From assembly GCA_002453315.1 (NCBI GenBank), contig DKGO01000113.1, positions 1 through 17,385 on the forward strand: DNA of 17,385 nt, in the 5' to 3' direction. Below the pieces are notes generated by a model. That model was not told the DNA's origin. It made no database searches and worked only from the letters and a program-made list of their open reading frames with translations. Shown here piece after piece: positions 1 through 7,049 of this stretch. Each line of letters opens with the position of its first letter. Position 1 is the stretch's first letter. The DNA is from Caryophanales bacterium UBA6768. Its GTDB lineage: Bacteria > Bacillota > Bacilli > Bacillales_D > Amphibacillaceae. A program made the position numbers and the translations under genes.

Positions 1-286
1 CATCTTTCATGATAGCCTGATCATTTTTAATAGTGGAAATTTCATCTTTCATGGTAGCCTGATCATTTTTAATAGTGGAAATTTCATCTTTCATGGTAGC
101 CTGATCATTTTTAATAATGGAAATTTCATCTTTCATGGTAGTCTGGTCATTTTTAATGGTAGAAATCTCATCCTTCATGATAGCCTGGTCATTTTTAATG
201 GTGGAAATTTCATCTTTCATCATTAGTTGCCCCTGTTTTAATTCGCTTAATTCATCTAATATTAAATCTAATTTTTTATCATTCAT
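1..286 (-). CDS. Coiled-coil repeat protein of unknown function (partial, C-terminus beyond the window)
   Basis: An open frame runs on the minus strand from an ATG at 286-284 to the window edge, 95 codons without a stop. AGGAG (294-298) lies 7 nt before the ATG, which supports this start. A 22-residue leader beginning MNDKKLDLILDELSEL is followed by five complete 14-residue repeats of the form MKDEISTIKNDQA(T/I), at 220-179, 178-137, 136-95, 94-53 and 52-11, and the start of a sixth. Met, Ile, Ile and Gln fall at 4-3-4-3 spacing, giving two heptads per repeat, so a long alpha-helical coiled coil is expected. No signal peptide or membrane segment is visible. The DNA repeats are almost identical, which indicates recent duplication. 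Function is unknown; similar low-complexity proteins are common unannotated ORFs in Bacillaceae. Total length cannot be seen. Confidence 0.8.
   Translation of the reverse strand, partial: MNDKKLDLILDELSELKQGQLMMKDEISTIKNDQAIMKDEISTIKNDQTTMKDEISIIKNDQATMKDEISTIKNDQATMKDEISTIKNDQAIMKD
11..220 (-). repeat. 42-bp in-frame tandem repeat, five full copies plus a partial
   Basis: Five consecutive 42-bp units, read on the minus strand as ATGAAAGATGAAATTTCC and onward, encode the 14-residue coiled-coil repeat. Differences between copies are few and mostly silent or conservative (ACC/ATC for Thr/Ile, GAA/GAG, AAT/AAC). A sixth unit is cut by the window edge at position 1. Because the unit is a multiple of three, copy number can change without breaking the frame. 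Confidence 0.9.
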
Positions 287-298
287 TACTATTCTCCT

Positions 299-635
299 AT
301 TAATGTATTTTAATATTAAATATCTTTGGATATTTCTCGTAGGGAAATTAAATGTTTGAATTGTGAGGGTAAATATTTAATTAAAATGTCAATTTTACTT
401 TAGATCATGCATGAAAACAAAGGGAAGTTACTAAAATAAAGTGTTATGTTTAAGTGGATAAAATATTAAAATAGTAAGGAAATAATTAGCTATTTCTAGA
501 TTTATTATACATGAATTTCTATTAAAAATCAGCTAAGTTTTTTAAAACTTTTTATTAACAATTAATTTTTTTAAGATAAATAAAAGGGAAGAATTTCAAT
601 ATAGCGACAAGATATCTGACGCCTAATATTCATAC
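299..635. other. Intergenic stretch with no gene seen
   Basis: This AT-rich spacer lies between the 5' end of the coiled-coil gene and the gerE terminator. No frame with a plausible start, ribosome binding site and useful length is visible on either strand. A TTGACA hexamer occurs on the minus strand (392-387), but there is no acceptable -10 at normal spacing, so no promoter is called for the coiled-coil gene. Confidence 0.5.
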
Positions 636-664
636 AACAAAGCCAACCTTAAAAGGTTGGCCTT
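636..664 (-). terminator. Rho-independent terminator of gerE
   Basis: GCCAACCTT (642-650) and AAGGTTGGC (653-661) are perfectly complementary. On the minus strand the stem is followed by TTTGTTGT. It lies about 70 bp past the gerE stop codon. The plus-strand side is less T-rich, so minus-strand use is favoured. Confidence 0.75.
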
Positions 665-732
665 ATCTCTTACTGTGTGAGTGCGAATACTAGTACATTA
701 ATTACTATACCATCACTAAGTAGTAAGTGTTG

Positions 733-960
733 TTATAACTTCAATTCCCCCATCCGAATAAGCTCTACAATAGCCTGTGCTCTCCCTTTGACACCTAGTT
801 TTTGGATGACGTTTGAGACATGGTTTCTAACGGTTTTTTCTGAAATAAATAGCTTGGTGGCAATATCATTTGTTGTTTTATCTTCAATTAACATTTCAAA
901 CACTTCTCTCTCTCTTTTTGTTAAAATGTTGTGTCGATTACTCGGGAAATGATTGTTCAA
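733..960 (-). CDS. gerE: Spore-development transcription factor GerE (LuxR-type HTH)
   Basis: This 75-residue protein consists almost entirely of a LuxR/FixJ-type DNA-binding domain, as does B. subtilis GerE (74 residues). The segment LTKREREVFEMLIEDKTTND and the helix-turn-helix containing LFISEKTVRNH (about residues 29-52), then QKLGVKGRAQA, match GerE closely as I remember it. In B. subtilis, GerE is the last mother-cell regulator; it acts with sigma-K to switch coat genes on or off. Translation starts at TTG (960-958), with AAGGAGGG (967-974) just upstream. A weak sigma-K-like -10 (CATATTGCA on the minus strand, 1002-994) is present, but the -35 is not convincing. The gene is divergent from racE, whereas in B. 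subtilis I recall the two being co-directional. Confidence 0.95.
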   Translation of the reverse strand: MNNHFPSNRHNILTKREREVFEMLIEDKTTNDIATKLFISEKTVRNHVSNVIQKLGVKGRAQAIVELIRMGELKL

Positions 961-1104
961 TTAGTATCCCTCCTTGCTTTATTACCTTTGGGATGCAATA
1001 TGAAGGGAATTATTTAGTCATATTAGCTTATGATAGCTTTATAAAATAAGTGCGTAAAATGTTCGGGAAATCAAAGGCTTTCCTATCATTTAATGACAAA
1101 ATTG

Positions 1105-1113
1105 TGCTAATAT
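1105..1113 (+). promoter_or_regulatory. Possible extended -10 promoter for racE
   Basis: TGCTAATAT fits an extended -10 (TGn followed by TAATAT), 34 bp before the racE start. No convincing -35 hexamer is found at 16-18 bp. The call rests on the extended -10 and position only. Confidence 0.35.
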
Positions 1114-1146
1114 ATAGGAAGTAACGAATAAGATGGTGGTGTCATC

Positions 1147-1962
1147 GTGGTAGACAAACCAATAGGCGTCATTGACTCTGGGGTAGGTGGTCTAACAGTA
1201 GTCCATGAAATAATGCGACAATTACCTAATGAGCAACTAATTTATATAGGCGATACAAAAAGATGTCCCTATGGGTCAAGACCTAAACAAGAGGTTATCT
1301 CATATACACTAGAAATGGTCAATTTTTTATTACAAAAAGATGTTAAAATGATTGTAATTGCTTGTAATACAGCCACGGCCTTTACATTAAAAATTTTGGA
1401 AGAACAATTATCTATTCCAGTGATCGGAGTTATTCAACCAGGTGCTAGGGCAGCAATAAATGTAACAAAAACCGATCATGTAGCTGTCATTGGAACGGAT
1501 GGAACGATTAATAGTCAGGCTTATAAAAAAGCATTGACAAAAATTAAACAAGATATGAATGTAATTTCTTTAGCATGTCCTCTTTTTGTGCCAATGGTAG
1601 AAAAAGGGATTTTGTACGGAAAACAGGCAATCACAATAGTAAATGATTCACTACAACCTTTAACAAATCAACCCCATTTGGATACGTTAATTTTGGGTTG
1701 TACTCACTATCCATTACTAGGGGAAACGATAAGCCAGGTGATGGGTAAACATGTACAATTAGTTTCTTCAAGTGAAGAAACTGCCCGGGAAACAAGTGTT
1801 TTACTAGATGTTCATCATTTGATGAGTAATTCCTTAAAACGACCTTATCATGAATTTTATGCAACTGGTAATTTAGATTTATTTAAACATATTGCAAAAA
1901 CATTATTCAATGAAGAGATTACAAATTTAAAAACAGTCATAATAGAGAAAGTTGCACTTTAA
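1147..1962 (+). CDS. racE: Glutamate racemase
   Basis: A 271-residue cytoplasmic enzyme that interconverts L- and D-glutamate by a cofactor-independent two-base mechanism, supplying D-glutamate for peptidoglycan. Family signatures are complete: IDSGVGGL at residues 9-16, the first catalytic cysteine C73 in ACNTA, and the second, C185, in GCTHYP with H187 following. Length agrees with the B. subtilis racemases. It starts at GTG (1147); the ribosome binding site is weak (GGTGGT, 1135-1140), but no better start exists because DSGVGG is only nine residues in. It is the first gene of the plus-strand block, divergent from gerE and about 98 bp before gerM. racE is chosen over murI because of the gerE/gerM/rph neighbourhood. 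Confidence 0.95.
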   Translation: MVDKPIGVIDSGVGGLTVVHEIMRQLPNEQLIYIGDTKRCPYGSRPKQEVISYTLEMVNFLLQKDVKMIVIACNTATAFTLKILEEQLSIPVIGVIQPGARAAINVTKTDHVAVIGTDGTINSQAYKKALTKIKQDMNVISLACPLFVPMVEKGILYGKQAITIVNDSLQPLTNQPHLDTLILGCTHYPLLGETISQVMGKHVQLVSSSEETARETSVLLDVHHLMSNSLKRPYHEFYATGNLDLFKHIAKTLFNEEITNLKTVIIEKVAL

Positions 1963-2060
1963 TTTTATGCCAATTTTGCCCAACAAAATAGCTGTACGAG
2001 TTCTATTATTTGTTTTTTCTCGTATATATAAAGGTACAACCTATGTTGGGAGGGACTGAC

Positions 2061-3161
2061 ATGAAAAAAATCTTTTTACTAGTTCAACTAATCGCTGTGA
2101 TGATGATTATACTGGTATTAAATGGATGTCTAAAGGGTGAGCAAAACTTAAAAAAATCTGTTCCGGATGAATTATCTCCTACAGATGCTACATTAGTAGA
2201 AGAACAAAATGAAGACACGCCGAATGAAGAGGTAGAAAAGGAAGAGGATGAAGAGGAAAACACGGATATCATCATGAATGAAATGATAGATAGGACTCTC
2301 TATTTAATTGATGCTGATGGAATGGTCGTTCCACAAACATTATCGATTCCAAAGGATGAATCAAAGGCCGTTGCAAAACAAGTGTTAACATACCTAATTA
2401 AGGATGGCCCTGTGACAAACTATTTACCAAGTGGCTTTCAAGCGGTGATACCAGCCAATACTGAAATTAATGGAATCAACTTGAAAGAAGATGGCACACT
2501 CATTGTTGATGTTACAGAGGATTTTGCCAATTATGATCCTGAGGATGAATTAAATATTATTGAGGCAATCACTTATTCACTAACCCAATTTGAATCAGTT
2601 GAACGAATTAAATTAAGAATCAATGGTGAGGAACTGACTGAAATGCCAGTTAATGGGACACCAATTTCTAAGGGTTATTCACAAAAACAAGGAATCAATG
2701 TCTCAATTGATGAACAACCAGATCTATTATATAGTAAACCTGTTACTATCTTTTATCCGAAAAATAAATATAATCAAACTTATTTTGTTCCGGTGACACA
2801 ATATGTAAATTTTAAGGAAGACAATGTTTATGAGTTAATGGTCCAAGCATTATTAGAAGGACCTAACTCCCTTTTTCAAACTATGCAAGTATTTAATGAC
2901 GAAACAGTCTTAGTACAAAAACCAATGTTTCGAAAAGGGGTTTTAGAGCTAGTTTTTAATGAAAATATTTTAGTTGACCCAGAAAAATCAATTATTTCCG
3001 AGGATGTCATGGAAACTCTAACAAGAACATTTACAATACAAGAGAACATTGATGCGATTAGTGTAAAGGTAGAAAATAAACAGATGATTCATAATGAGGA
3101 AGGACGTACATATGATAAACCTGTTACAATGAATGAGTTTCGAAAAACTGGTGAAATATAG
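2061..3161 (+). CDS. gerM: Sporulation/germination lipoprotein GerM
   Basis: A 366-residue exported lipoprotein, the same length as B. subtilis GerM. Residues 1-22 form a lipoprotein signal peptide: Lys-Lys, a hydrophobic run, then the lipobox L20-N-G-C23. An acidic linker follows (residues 47-67, mostly Glu/Asp), then two GerMN domains at about 80-200 and 225-340. In B. subtilis, GerM is made in the mother cell and works with the SpoIIQ-SpoIIIA channel that links mother cell and forespore. The ATG at 2061 is preferred over an upstream in-frame start at 2010, because GGGAGGG (2048-2054) sits at correct distance and the signal peptide begins there. The 98-bp gap after racE could hold its own sporulation promoter, but no clear sigma-E site was recognised. 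Confidence 0.93.
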   Translation: MKKIFLLVQLIAVMMIILVLNGCLKGEQNLKKSVPDELSPTDATLVEEQNEDTPNEEVEKEEDEEENTDIIMNEMIDRTLYLIDADGMVVPQTLSIPKDESKAVAKQVLTYLIKDGPVTNYLPSGFQAVIPANTEINGINLKEDGTLIVDVTEDFANYDPEDELNIIEAITYSLTQFESVERIKLRINGEELTEMPVNGTPISKGYSQKQGINVSIDEQPDLLYSKPVTIFYPKNKYNQTYFVPVTQYVNFKEDNVYELMVQALLEGPNSLFQTMQVFNDETVLVQKPMFRKGVLELVFNENILVDPEKSIISEDVMETLTRTFTIQENIDAISVKVENKQMIHNEEGRTYDKPVTMNEFRKTGEI

Positions 3162-3190
3162 AAAAAGAATATCATGTTGGAAGGATGAGC

Positions 3191-3946
3191 ATGTTGAATG
3201 AATCACTTATTGAAAAATCCCTAAGGCCAATAAAAATAACGCCACATTATATTACACATCCTGAAGGTTCTGTGTTAATTGAAATGGGAAACACAAAAGT
3301 TATTTGTAATGCCAGTATTGAAGAAAGAGTGCCACCCTTTTTACGTGGTCAAAATAAAGGGTGGATTACTGCTGAATATGCGATGCTTCCAAGAGCAACC
3401 GAACAACGAAACATGCGTGAATCCTCACGTGGAAAAGTGAGTGGAAGAACGATGGAGATACAGCGGTTGATTGGTAGGGCGCTGAGATCAGTTGTTCATT
3501 TAGAGGGGCTAGGTGAACGGACGATTTGGATAGATTGTGATGTTATTCAAGCAGATGGTGGGACTAGAACAGCCTCGATTACAGGTGCCTTTGTTGCATT
3601 AGTTTTAGCAGTTGATAAAATCAGAAAAGAACAGATAATAACAGAGATGCCGATTACAGATTATTTAGCTGCAGTATCAGTTGGTGTAATGTCTGATGGG
3701 GAAATCGTGCTTGATTTAAATTATGAAGAAGATTCTACTGCTAATGTGGATATGAATGTAATTATGACAGGTGATGGAAATTTTGTTGAGATTCAGGGAA
3801 CAGGTGAGGAAACAACTTTTTCATATAATGAGTTACAACATATGCTTGCTTATGCACAAAGAGGTATTGAGCAATTATTCGAAGAACAGCGAAAGATTAT
3901 AGGGGAAATTGCAAATGAAATAGGGGTTATAAAATCTAATGCATGA
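3191..3946 (+). CDS. rph: Ribonuclease PH
   Basis: A 251-residue phosphate-dependent 3'-5' exoribonuclease that trims the 3' ends of tRNA precursors; the family forms hexameric rings. Typical segments are HPEGSVL near the N-terminus, [30 protein letters not shown], and the phosphate-binding [14 protein letters not shown] at residues 121-134. The ATG at 3191 has GGAAGG (3179-3184) 6 nt upstream. An in-frame ATG at 3185 abuts that site and is less likely; it would add two residues. The gene begins 29 bp after gerM and overlaps rdgB by 8 bp, which implies one transcript. Two tRNA genes lie 1.2 kb downstream. Confidence 0.95.
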   Translation: MLNESLIEKSLRPIKITPHYITHPEGSVLIEMGNTKVICNASIEERVPPFLRGQNKGWITAEYAMLPRATEQRNMRESSRGKVSGRTMEIQRLIGRALRSVVHLEGLGERTIWIDCDVIQADGGTRTASITGAFVALVLAVDKIRKEQIITEMPITDYLAAVSVGVMSDGEIVLDLNYEEDSTANVDMNVIMTGDGNFVEIQGTGEETTFSYNELQHMLAYAQRGIEQLFEEQRKIIGEIANEIGVIKSNA

Positions 3947-4574
3947 ATTAATTATCGCAACAAAAAATCAAGGTAAGATTCGTGAATTTAAACAATTTTT
4001 AGGTAGGGATATTAATAATATTTCATCAATAGTTCATTTTGATGAATGTTTACATGTAGAAGAAACAGGTAATACATTTGAGGAAAATGCTCAATTAAAG
4101 GCTGAGCAAATTGCTCGTATATTAAAAAAACCAGTTTTAGCAGATGATTCGGGATTAGTCATCGAAGCACTGGGTGGGGAACCGGGGATATACTCTGCAA
4201 GATATGCTGGACAACCAACTGATGATAAGCGAAATTATGAAAAGGTTTTGTTGAAGATGCGTCTTGTGCCACCGGAAAATAGACAAGCCAAATTTATAGC
4301 TGTACTCGCCTTAGCGATTCCCGGTCAAGAAACAAAGTTTTTTACGGGAATTTGTCCAGGGAAAATTGCAAGTGCACCATTAGGGGGTAATGGGTTTGGT
4401 TATGATCCGATTTTTATTCCTTTAGGTTATAATCAAACAATGGCTGAATTAGCAGTTGAAGTAAAAAACAACATCAGTCATCGATATCATGCGATTTTGA
4501 AATTGAAAGAATATTTACAAAAAATGCAATTAACACCAGGTGGTCAAAATGAATCAAGTTTTAATAACAAGTGA
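3939..4574 (+). CDS. rdgB: XTP/dITP diphosphatase (Ham1/RdgB family, YsnA)
   Basis: A 211-residue hydrolase that converts non-canonical purine nucleoside triphosphates (dITP, XTP) to monophosphates plus pyrophosphate, keeping them out of DNA and RNA. Family signatures are intact: ATKNQGK at residues 7-13, LADDSGL at 67-73, [20 protein letters not shown] at 153-159, and the SHR signature at 180-182 preceded by a conserved Lys-Asn. The ATG at 3939 lies within the end of rph (8-bp overlap), consistent with translational coupling; the only purine-rich site upstream, GGGG at 3922, is distant. The C-terminus overlaps the start of the next gene by 26 bp. Confidence 0.94.
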   Translation: MHELIIATKNQGKIREFKQFLGRDINNISSIVHFDECLHVEETGNTFEENAQLKAEQIARILKKPVLADDSGLVIEALGGEPGIYSARYAGQPTDDKRNYEKVLLKMRLVPPENRQAKFIAVLALAIPGQETKFFTGICPGKIASAPLGGNGFGYDPIFIPLGYNQTMAELAVEVKNNISHRYHAILKLKEYLQKMQLTPGGQNESSFNNK

Positions 4575-5058
4575 CAGTCACGGAGTGACAGAAGAATTAC
4601 AGATCATTAGGCAAAGACACCAACTTAATACGAACATCCACTGTGGAGATTCCGAACTTTTTGGAGACTCTCCTTATTTGCGTGGATTTTTAACGGTTGG
4701 GGGTAATTGTGATCGGAAAGGTGATTTCCCGTATGAAAAACTAATAGAAATAGACGGGTTACGTATATTAATTGTTCATGGACACCGGCATCGTGTGAAA
4801 TCGTCTTTATTAAATTTATCCCTAGCGGCGAAAGAGGCTGGAGTTGATATCATTTGTTTCGGACATTCACATGTACCATATGCTGATAAAATAGACAATC
4901 AGATTTTTATTAACCCAGGAAGCATTCGCTTGCCAAAGCAATATGATCAACCATCTTATGTCATATTGCAATGGACAAGCCTAGATAATATTGAAGTACT
5001 CTTTTATGATTTAAATGGTGACAAATTGAATGATTTATCGAATAGTTTTAGTCTCTAA
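4549..5058 (+). CDS. ysnB: YsnB-like metallophosphoesterase (MJ0936/YfcE-type)
   Basis: A 169-residue calcineurin-like phosphoesterase. The metal-binding motifs are all present: D9-S-H11, GD at 33-34, GGNCD with N53, HGH at 77-79 and GHSH at 105-108. Length and sequence match the small bacterial YsnB/MJ0936 phosphodiesterases; the natural substrate is uncertain. The ATG at 4549 is chosen because AGGTGG (4538-4543) lies 5 nt upstream; a GTG at 4540 lies inside that site. It is the last protein gene of the racE block, ending only 24 bp before the promoter of the tRNA unit. Confidence 0.92.
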   Translation: MNQVLITSDSHGVTEELQIIRQRHQLNTNIHCGDSELFGDSPYLRGFLTVGGNCDRKGDFPYEKLIEIDGLRILIVHGHRHRVKSSLLNLSLAAKEAGVDIICFGHSHVPYADKIDNQIFINPGSIRLPKQYDQPSYVILQWTSLDNIEVLFYDLNGDKLNDLSNSFSL

Positions 5059-5066
5059 GAGTAATT

Positions 5067-5084
5067 AATTGTTTGAAAACAATT
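5067..5084. promoter_or_regulatory. Inverted repeat overlapping the -35 of the tRNA promoter
   Basis: AATTGTTT (5067-5074) and AAACAATT (5077-5084) form an 8-bp inverted repeat around two central bases. Its right arm includes the first two bases of the -35 TTGACA. The 2-nt centre makes an RNA hairpin unlikely, so a protein-binding site or chance is more plausible. Confidence 0.3.
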
Positions 5085-5111
5085 GACATTTAAATTGCAA
5101 ATGCCTATAAT
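5083..5111 (+). promoter_or_regulatory. Consensus sigma-A promoter of the tRNA unit
   Basis: A perfect TTGACA (5083-5088) and a perfect TATAAT (5106-5111) are separated by exactly 17 bp, 32 bp before tRNA-Gly. A fully consensus promoter is typical of stable RNA genes. Confidence 0.93.
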
Positions 5112-5143
5112 TATTCTTGGTTGTAAAAATTTAATAAGAATTT

Positions 5144-5217
5144 GCGGGTGTAGTTTAATGGTAAAACTCCAGCCTTCCAAGCTGATGTTGGGGGTTCGAT
5201 TCCCCCTACCCGCTCCA
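5144..5217 (+). tRNA. tRNA-Gly (anticodon TCC)
   Basis: A 74-nt cloverleaf. The acceptor stem GCGGGTG pairs with TACCCGC (5207-5213; last pair G-U). The anticodon stem-loop CCAGC-CTTCCAA-GCTGA carries TCC. The T-arm GGGGGTTCGATTCCCCC is perfect. Discriminator T5214 is followed by an encoded CCA (5215-5217). This tRNA reads glycine GGA/GGG codons. Confidence 0.96.
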
Positions 5218-5220
5218 TAT

Positions 5221-5294
5221 GTCCTCGTAGCTCAGCTGGATAGAGCAATGGCCTTCTAAGCCATCGGTCGGGCGTTCGAATCGCTCCGAGGACG
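5221..5294 (+). tRNA. tRNA-Arg (anticodon TCT), CCA not encoded
   Basis: The acceptor stem GTCCTCG (5221-5227) pairs perfectly with CGAGGAC (5287-5293). The anticodon loop CTTCTAA carries TCT between ATGGC and GCCAT arms. The T-arm contains GTTCGAATC. Discriminator G5294 is followed by CTA rather than CCA, so the 3' end must be added by nucleotidyltransferase. It lies 3 nt after tRNA-Gly and shares its promoter. It reads AGA/AGG arginine codons. Confidence 0.95.
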
Positions 5295-5303
5295 CTACGA
5301 AAG

Positions 5304-5346
5304 AGTCTTGTAAACAATAGGTTTATGAGGCTTTTTTGTTTTTTCA
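5304..5346 (+). terminator. Rho-independent terminator of the tRNA unit
   Basis: A 12-bp stem including G-U pairs (5304-5315 with 5321-5332) and a 5-nt loop is followed by TTTTTTGTTTTTTC. It begins 10 bp after tRNA-Arg. Confidence 0.92.
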
Positions 5347-5367
5347 TAAAAGGTAGTTATTAAAATA

Positions 5368-5638
5368 ATGACTGCAGATAAAATAAGGGAATTTGTTAAG
5401 TTTCAAGATTTATTACATTGTTATCTGGATAGGGCAATTAATAATATTGAAGGGTGTTCTAGATTTGATAATACTAATGAAGCTGATAAAGTAATGGAAG
5501 AGGTTTTCTAATGCTCATATTTCTAAATTATTTTGTTCTATGAAAAATAAATGCTATTTAGTATATTCGACACTTTTCTATGCGGTAAGATATTTTTGTG
5601 TGACAGTAAGGGCAGTGACGGAAGAAATTATATTGTGA
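5368..5638 (+). pseudogene. Possible frameshifted small gene of unknown identity
   Basis: An ATG at 5368 opens a 47-codon frame beginning MTADKIREFVKFQDLLHCYL that stops at 5509-5511. A second frame, shifted by one base, is open from 5495 to a TGA at 5636-5638 and reads on with SNAHISKLFCSMKNK. Joining them near the T run at 5503-5506 would give about 90 residues of protein-like composition. The ribosome binding site (AAAGG, 5349-5353) is too far from the ATG to be convincing. I do not recognise the family. It could be a decayed gene, an assembly indel in a homopolymer, or chance. Confidence 0.3.
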
Positions 5639-5954
5639 ATCAATTTGATGGAGGTAAAGATGGAATCTTCCAAAATTGATGAGTGAGTTTAGTCATCATA
5701 TTTAGGAGCATGCTTCGGCTTGGGGGTTTTTAGAGGACTTCATCCTAGGATATGACTTTAGCCGACATTTTATGTCAAAATCCACCTGATTTAGCAGGTG
5801 GTTGTTTAAACTAAATATTATTATTGAATAAGAACCTAATTCTTTTTACGATTTACCTTTAAAGAATATGCCTAGCTGTGAAAAGAAGGTAAGCATTATG
5901 AAATTCCCAATCAATAAGATTAGTGTGATTATAACGATTCTATTAAATATAAAA
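5639..5954. other. Non-coding stretch, possibly mobile-element debris
   Basis: No usable gene is seen; only an 8-codon ORF with a good GGAGG site at about 5650 (MESSKIDE). It contains a G-rich then T-rich patch (TTGGGGGTTTTT, about 5719-5730) and a strong hairpin at 5782-5801. The mixture resembles the ends of decayed IS200/IS605-type elements, but no transposase or paired ends can be shown. Confidence 0.3.
5775..5805 (-). terminator. Hairpin, candidate terminator for the tetR gene
   Basis: CCACCTG (5782-5788) and CAGGTGG (5795-5801) pair perfectly around a 6-nt loop. On the minus strand the stem is followed by ATTTTGACAT; on the plus strand by TTGTTT. It lies about 150 bp after the tetR stop, so it may end that transcript, though the T tract is weak in both directions. 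Confidence 0.5.
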
Positions 5955-6551
5955 CTAATTCCTCGGCTGCAAAGTATTTCTGATCAATTCAATAAAGTCA
6001 TCATCTTGGAATGTGTTTTCATCAGTTGGAAGATAGGCACGGATTCGTAAGCCTAATGAAAGTAGAACAAACAATTCCCCTGTTTTTATTGTATCGATAT
6101 TTTCCGATATAACATTATGTTCTTTACCTATTTTAATCCATTGCTGTGATAGAAATACAGATTGATTGTAAAATTCCTTTAAGGAATAATCAACTTCTGG
6201 ATTTCCAGTCTTAGAAAGTAGGTAAACTAATATTTTATTTGTAATTTCATTTGGTTCATTAAGACTTACCATTTTTTTCGTTATCTCATGAAAAGGCCCT
6301 TCAAATTCCTTTTGAGCCATGTTAACGTGTTTCTGAAAACGTTCATTTATTTCTTCAAGTCTTTCGAGTAAAACTAATGTATAAATCTCATCTTTTGTTT
6401 TTACATAATGAAAAATTGCCCCTTTTGTTAAGCCTGATTGCTTTATAATGTCATTTAAGGTTATAGAATCACACCCTTTTTCCATGATTAATTGTTTTGT
6501 TGTGCTAAGTAATGTTCCCATCGTTTGTTCTCGTCGTTCTTTCTGTCTCAT
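5955..6551 (-). CDS. TetR/AcrR-family transcriptional repressor
   Basis: A 198-residue regulator. Residues 1-60 form the TetR DNA-binding domain: a basic start (RQKERREQT), then ITLNDIIKQSGLTKGAIFHYV KTKDEIY, where the helix-turn-helix lies at about 30-50 and the FHY(V)-K-KDE segment is typical. The C-terminal ligand-binding part is helical and gives no clue to the ligand. The ATG at 6551 has AGAGGTG 5 nt upstream. The promoter has TTCACA and TATAAT 17 bp apart with a palindromic operator between them. Nearly the same operator sits in the promoter reading toward the membrane-protein genes at 7050-8006, so autorepression and repression of that pair are inferred. The family assignment is firm; the inducer is unknown. 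Confidence 0.92.
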   Translation of the reverse strand: MRQKERREQTMGTLLSTTKQLIMEKGCDSITLNDIIKQSGLTKGAIFHYVKTKDEIYTLVLLERLEEINERFQKHVNMAQKEFEGPFHEITKKMVSLNEPNEITNKILVYLLSKTGNPEVDYSLKEFYNQSVFLSQQWIKIGKEHNVISENIDTIKTGELFVLLSLGLRIRAYLPTDENTFQDDDFIELIRNTLQPRN

Positions 6552-6579
6552 AAAATCACCTCTTTATTTATTACCCTTT

Positions 6580-6608
6580 ATTATATATACGAACTGACGG
6601 TTTGTGAA
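6580..6608 (-). promoter_or_regulatory. Sigma-A promoter of tetR with an internal operator
   Basis: On the minus strand, TTCACA (6608-6603, one mismatch to consensus) and TATAAT (6585-6580) are 17 bp apart. The spacer holds an imperfect palindrome, ACAAAC-CGTCA-GTTCGT, whose aligned 21-bp core is 6585-6605. Repressor bound there would block polymerase. Confidence 0.7.
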
Positions 6609-7040
6609 GTGTTACTATCAAAGCCGCTGTAGAATAATGTCCATTACATTTACTTTGTAAACTAAAACCTGGGTAGGAGATTATTCCTTTGTCTAAAGTT
6701 GTTGCTATCGCTATTCACTAAGAGATTTTGGTGTATAGTACATCTTAAAAATTTACTCTTTTACCCCGTGTAAAATTCCAGTTGACATACCAACCAACGG
6801 TATGTTAAAGTGAATATAAATTTTAGTTTATTTGAAAACAGCAGTAATTTTTTATAATTTAACTACAGATGAATGTTTAGGTTGATTGTATAAAACAAAA
6901 AAATAACTAATGATGAATTTTTTAAGGAAAAAATCTTATACTGGATTGGGAGACTTTATCTTTTAATCACTAATAGAATGAAACATTTTCTAAGTCAAAA
7001 GTAATGAGTAGTTTAATTTTCTATTATTTTACGAAGGAGT
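6609..7040 (+). other. Long spacer/leader between tetR and the membrane-protein pair
   Basis: No gene-length frame is seen. It contains the operator-promoter at 6782-6811 and a possible second promoter (TTGAAA 6832-6837, TATAAT 6853-6858, spacing only 15). A TTG at 6690 after GTAGGAG begins a 10-codon frame (MSKVVAIAIH) that stops at once and may be a gene remnant. If transcription starts near 6818, the leader of the downstream gene is about 230 nt. I see no recognisable riboswitch. Confidence 0.4.
6782..6811 (+). promoter_or_regulatory. Operator-containing promoter for the membrane-protein pair
   Basis: A perfect TTGACA (6782-6787) is followed 18 bp later by an extended -10, TGT-TAAAGT (6803-6811). 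The spacer is filled by a perfect inverted repeat, ACATACC (6785-6791) and GGTATGT (6799-6805), around a 7-bp centre. The 21-bp element (6785-6805) aligns with the tetR operator (6585-6605) at 16 of 21 positions. Confidence 0.7.
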
Positions 7041-7049
7041 GAAGTGAAC

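Noticed and set aside
117..359. 80-codon plus-strand frame over the left repeat
   Set aside because: It is the antisense of the coiled-coil repeats, has no ribosome binding site and gives a repeated hydrophobic pattern that mirrors the real frame.
994..1002. Sigma-K promoter for gerE
   Set aside because: CATATTGCA approaches the -10 pattern but lacks the final TA and a -35 AC at the right distance, so it is mentioned only in the gerE entry.
5111..5347. 78-codon minus-strand frame across the tRNA pair
   Set aside because: It is antisense to two well-formed tRNA genes and their terminator. Its text (GGIEPPTSAWKAG) is the well-known spurious translation of tRNA regions.
5639..5810. IS200/IS605 end or guide-RNA remnant
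   Set aside because: Hairpin and G/T-rich patches are suggestive, but there is no transposase or TnpB fragment and no paired end, so it was not called as a mobile element.
5868..6050. 60-codon plus-strand frame overlapping the end of tetR
   Set aside because: More than half is antisense to tetR. An internal ATG at 5899 has an AGAAGG site, but the peptide shows no family features.
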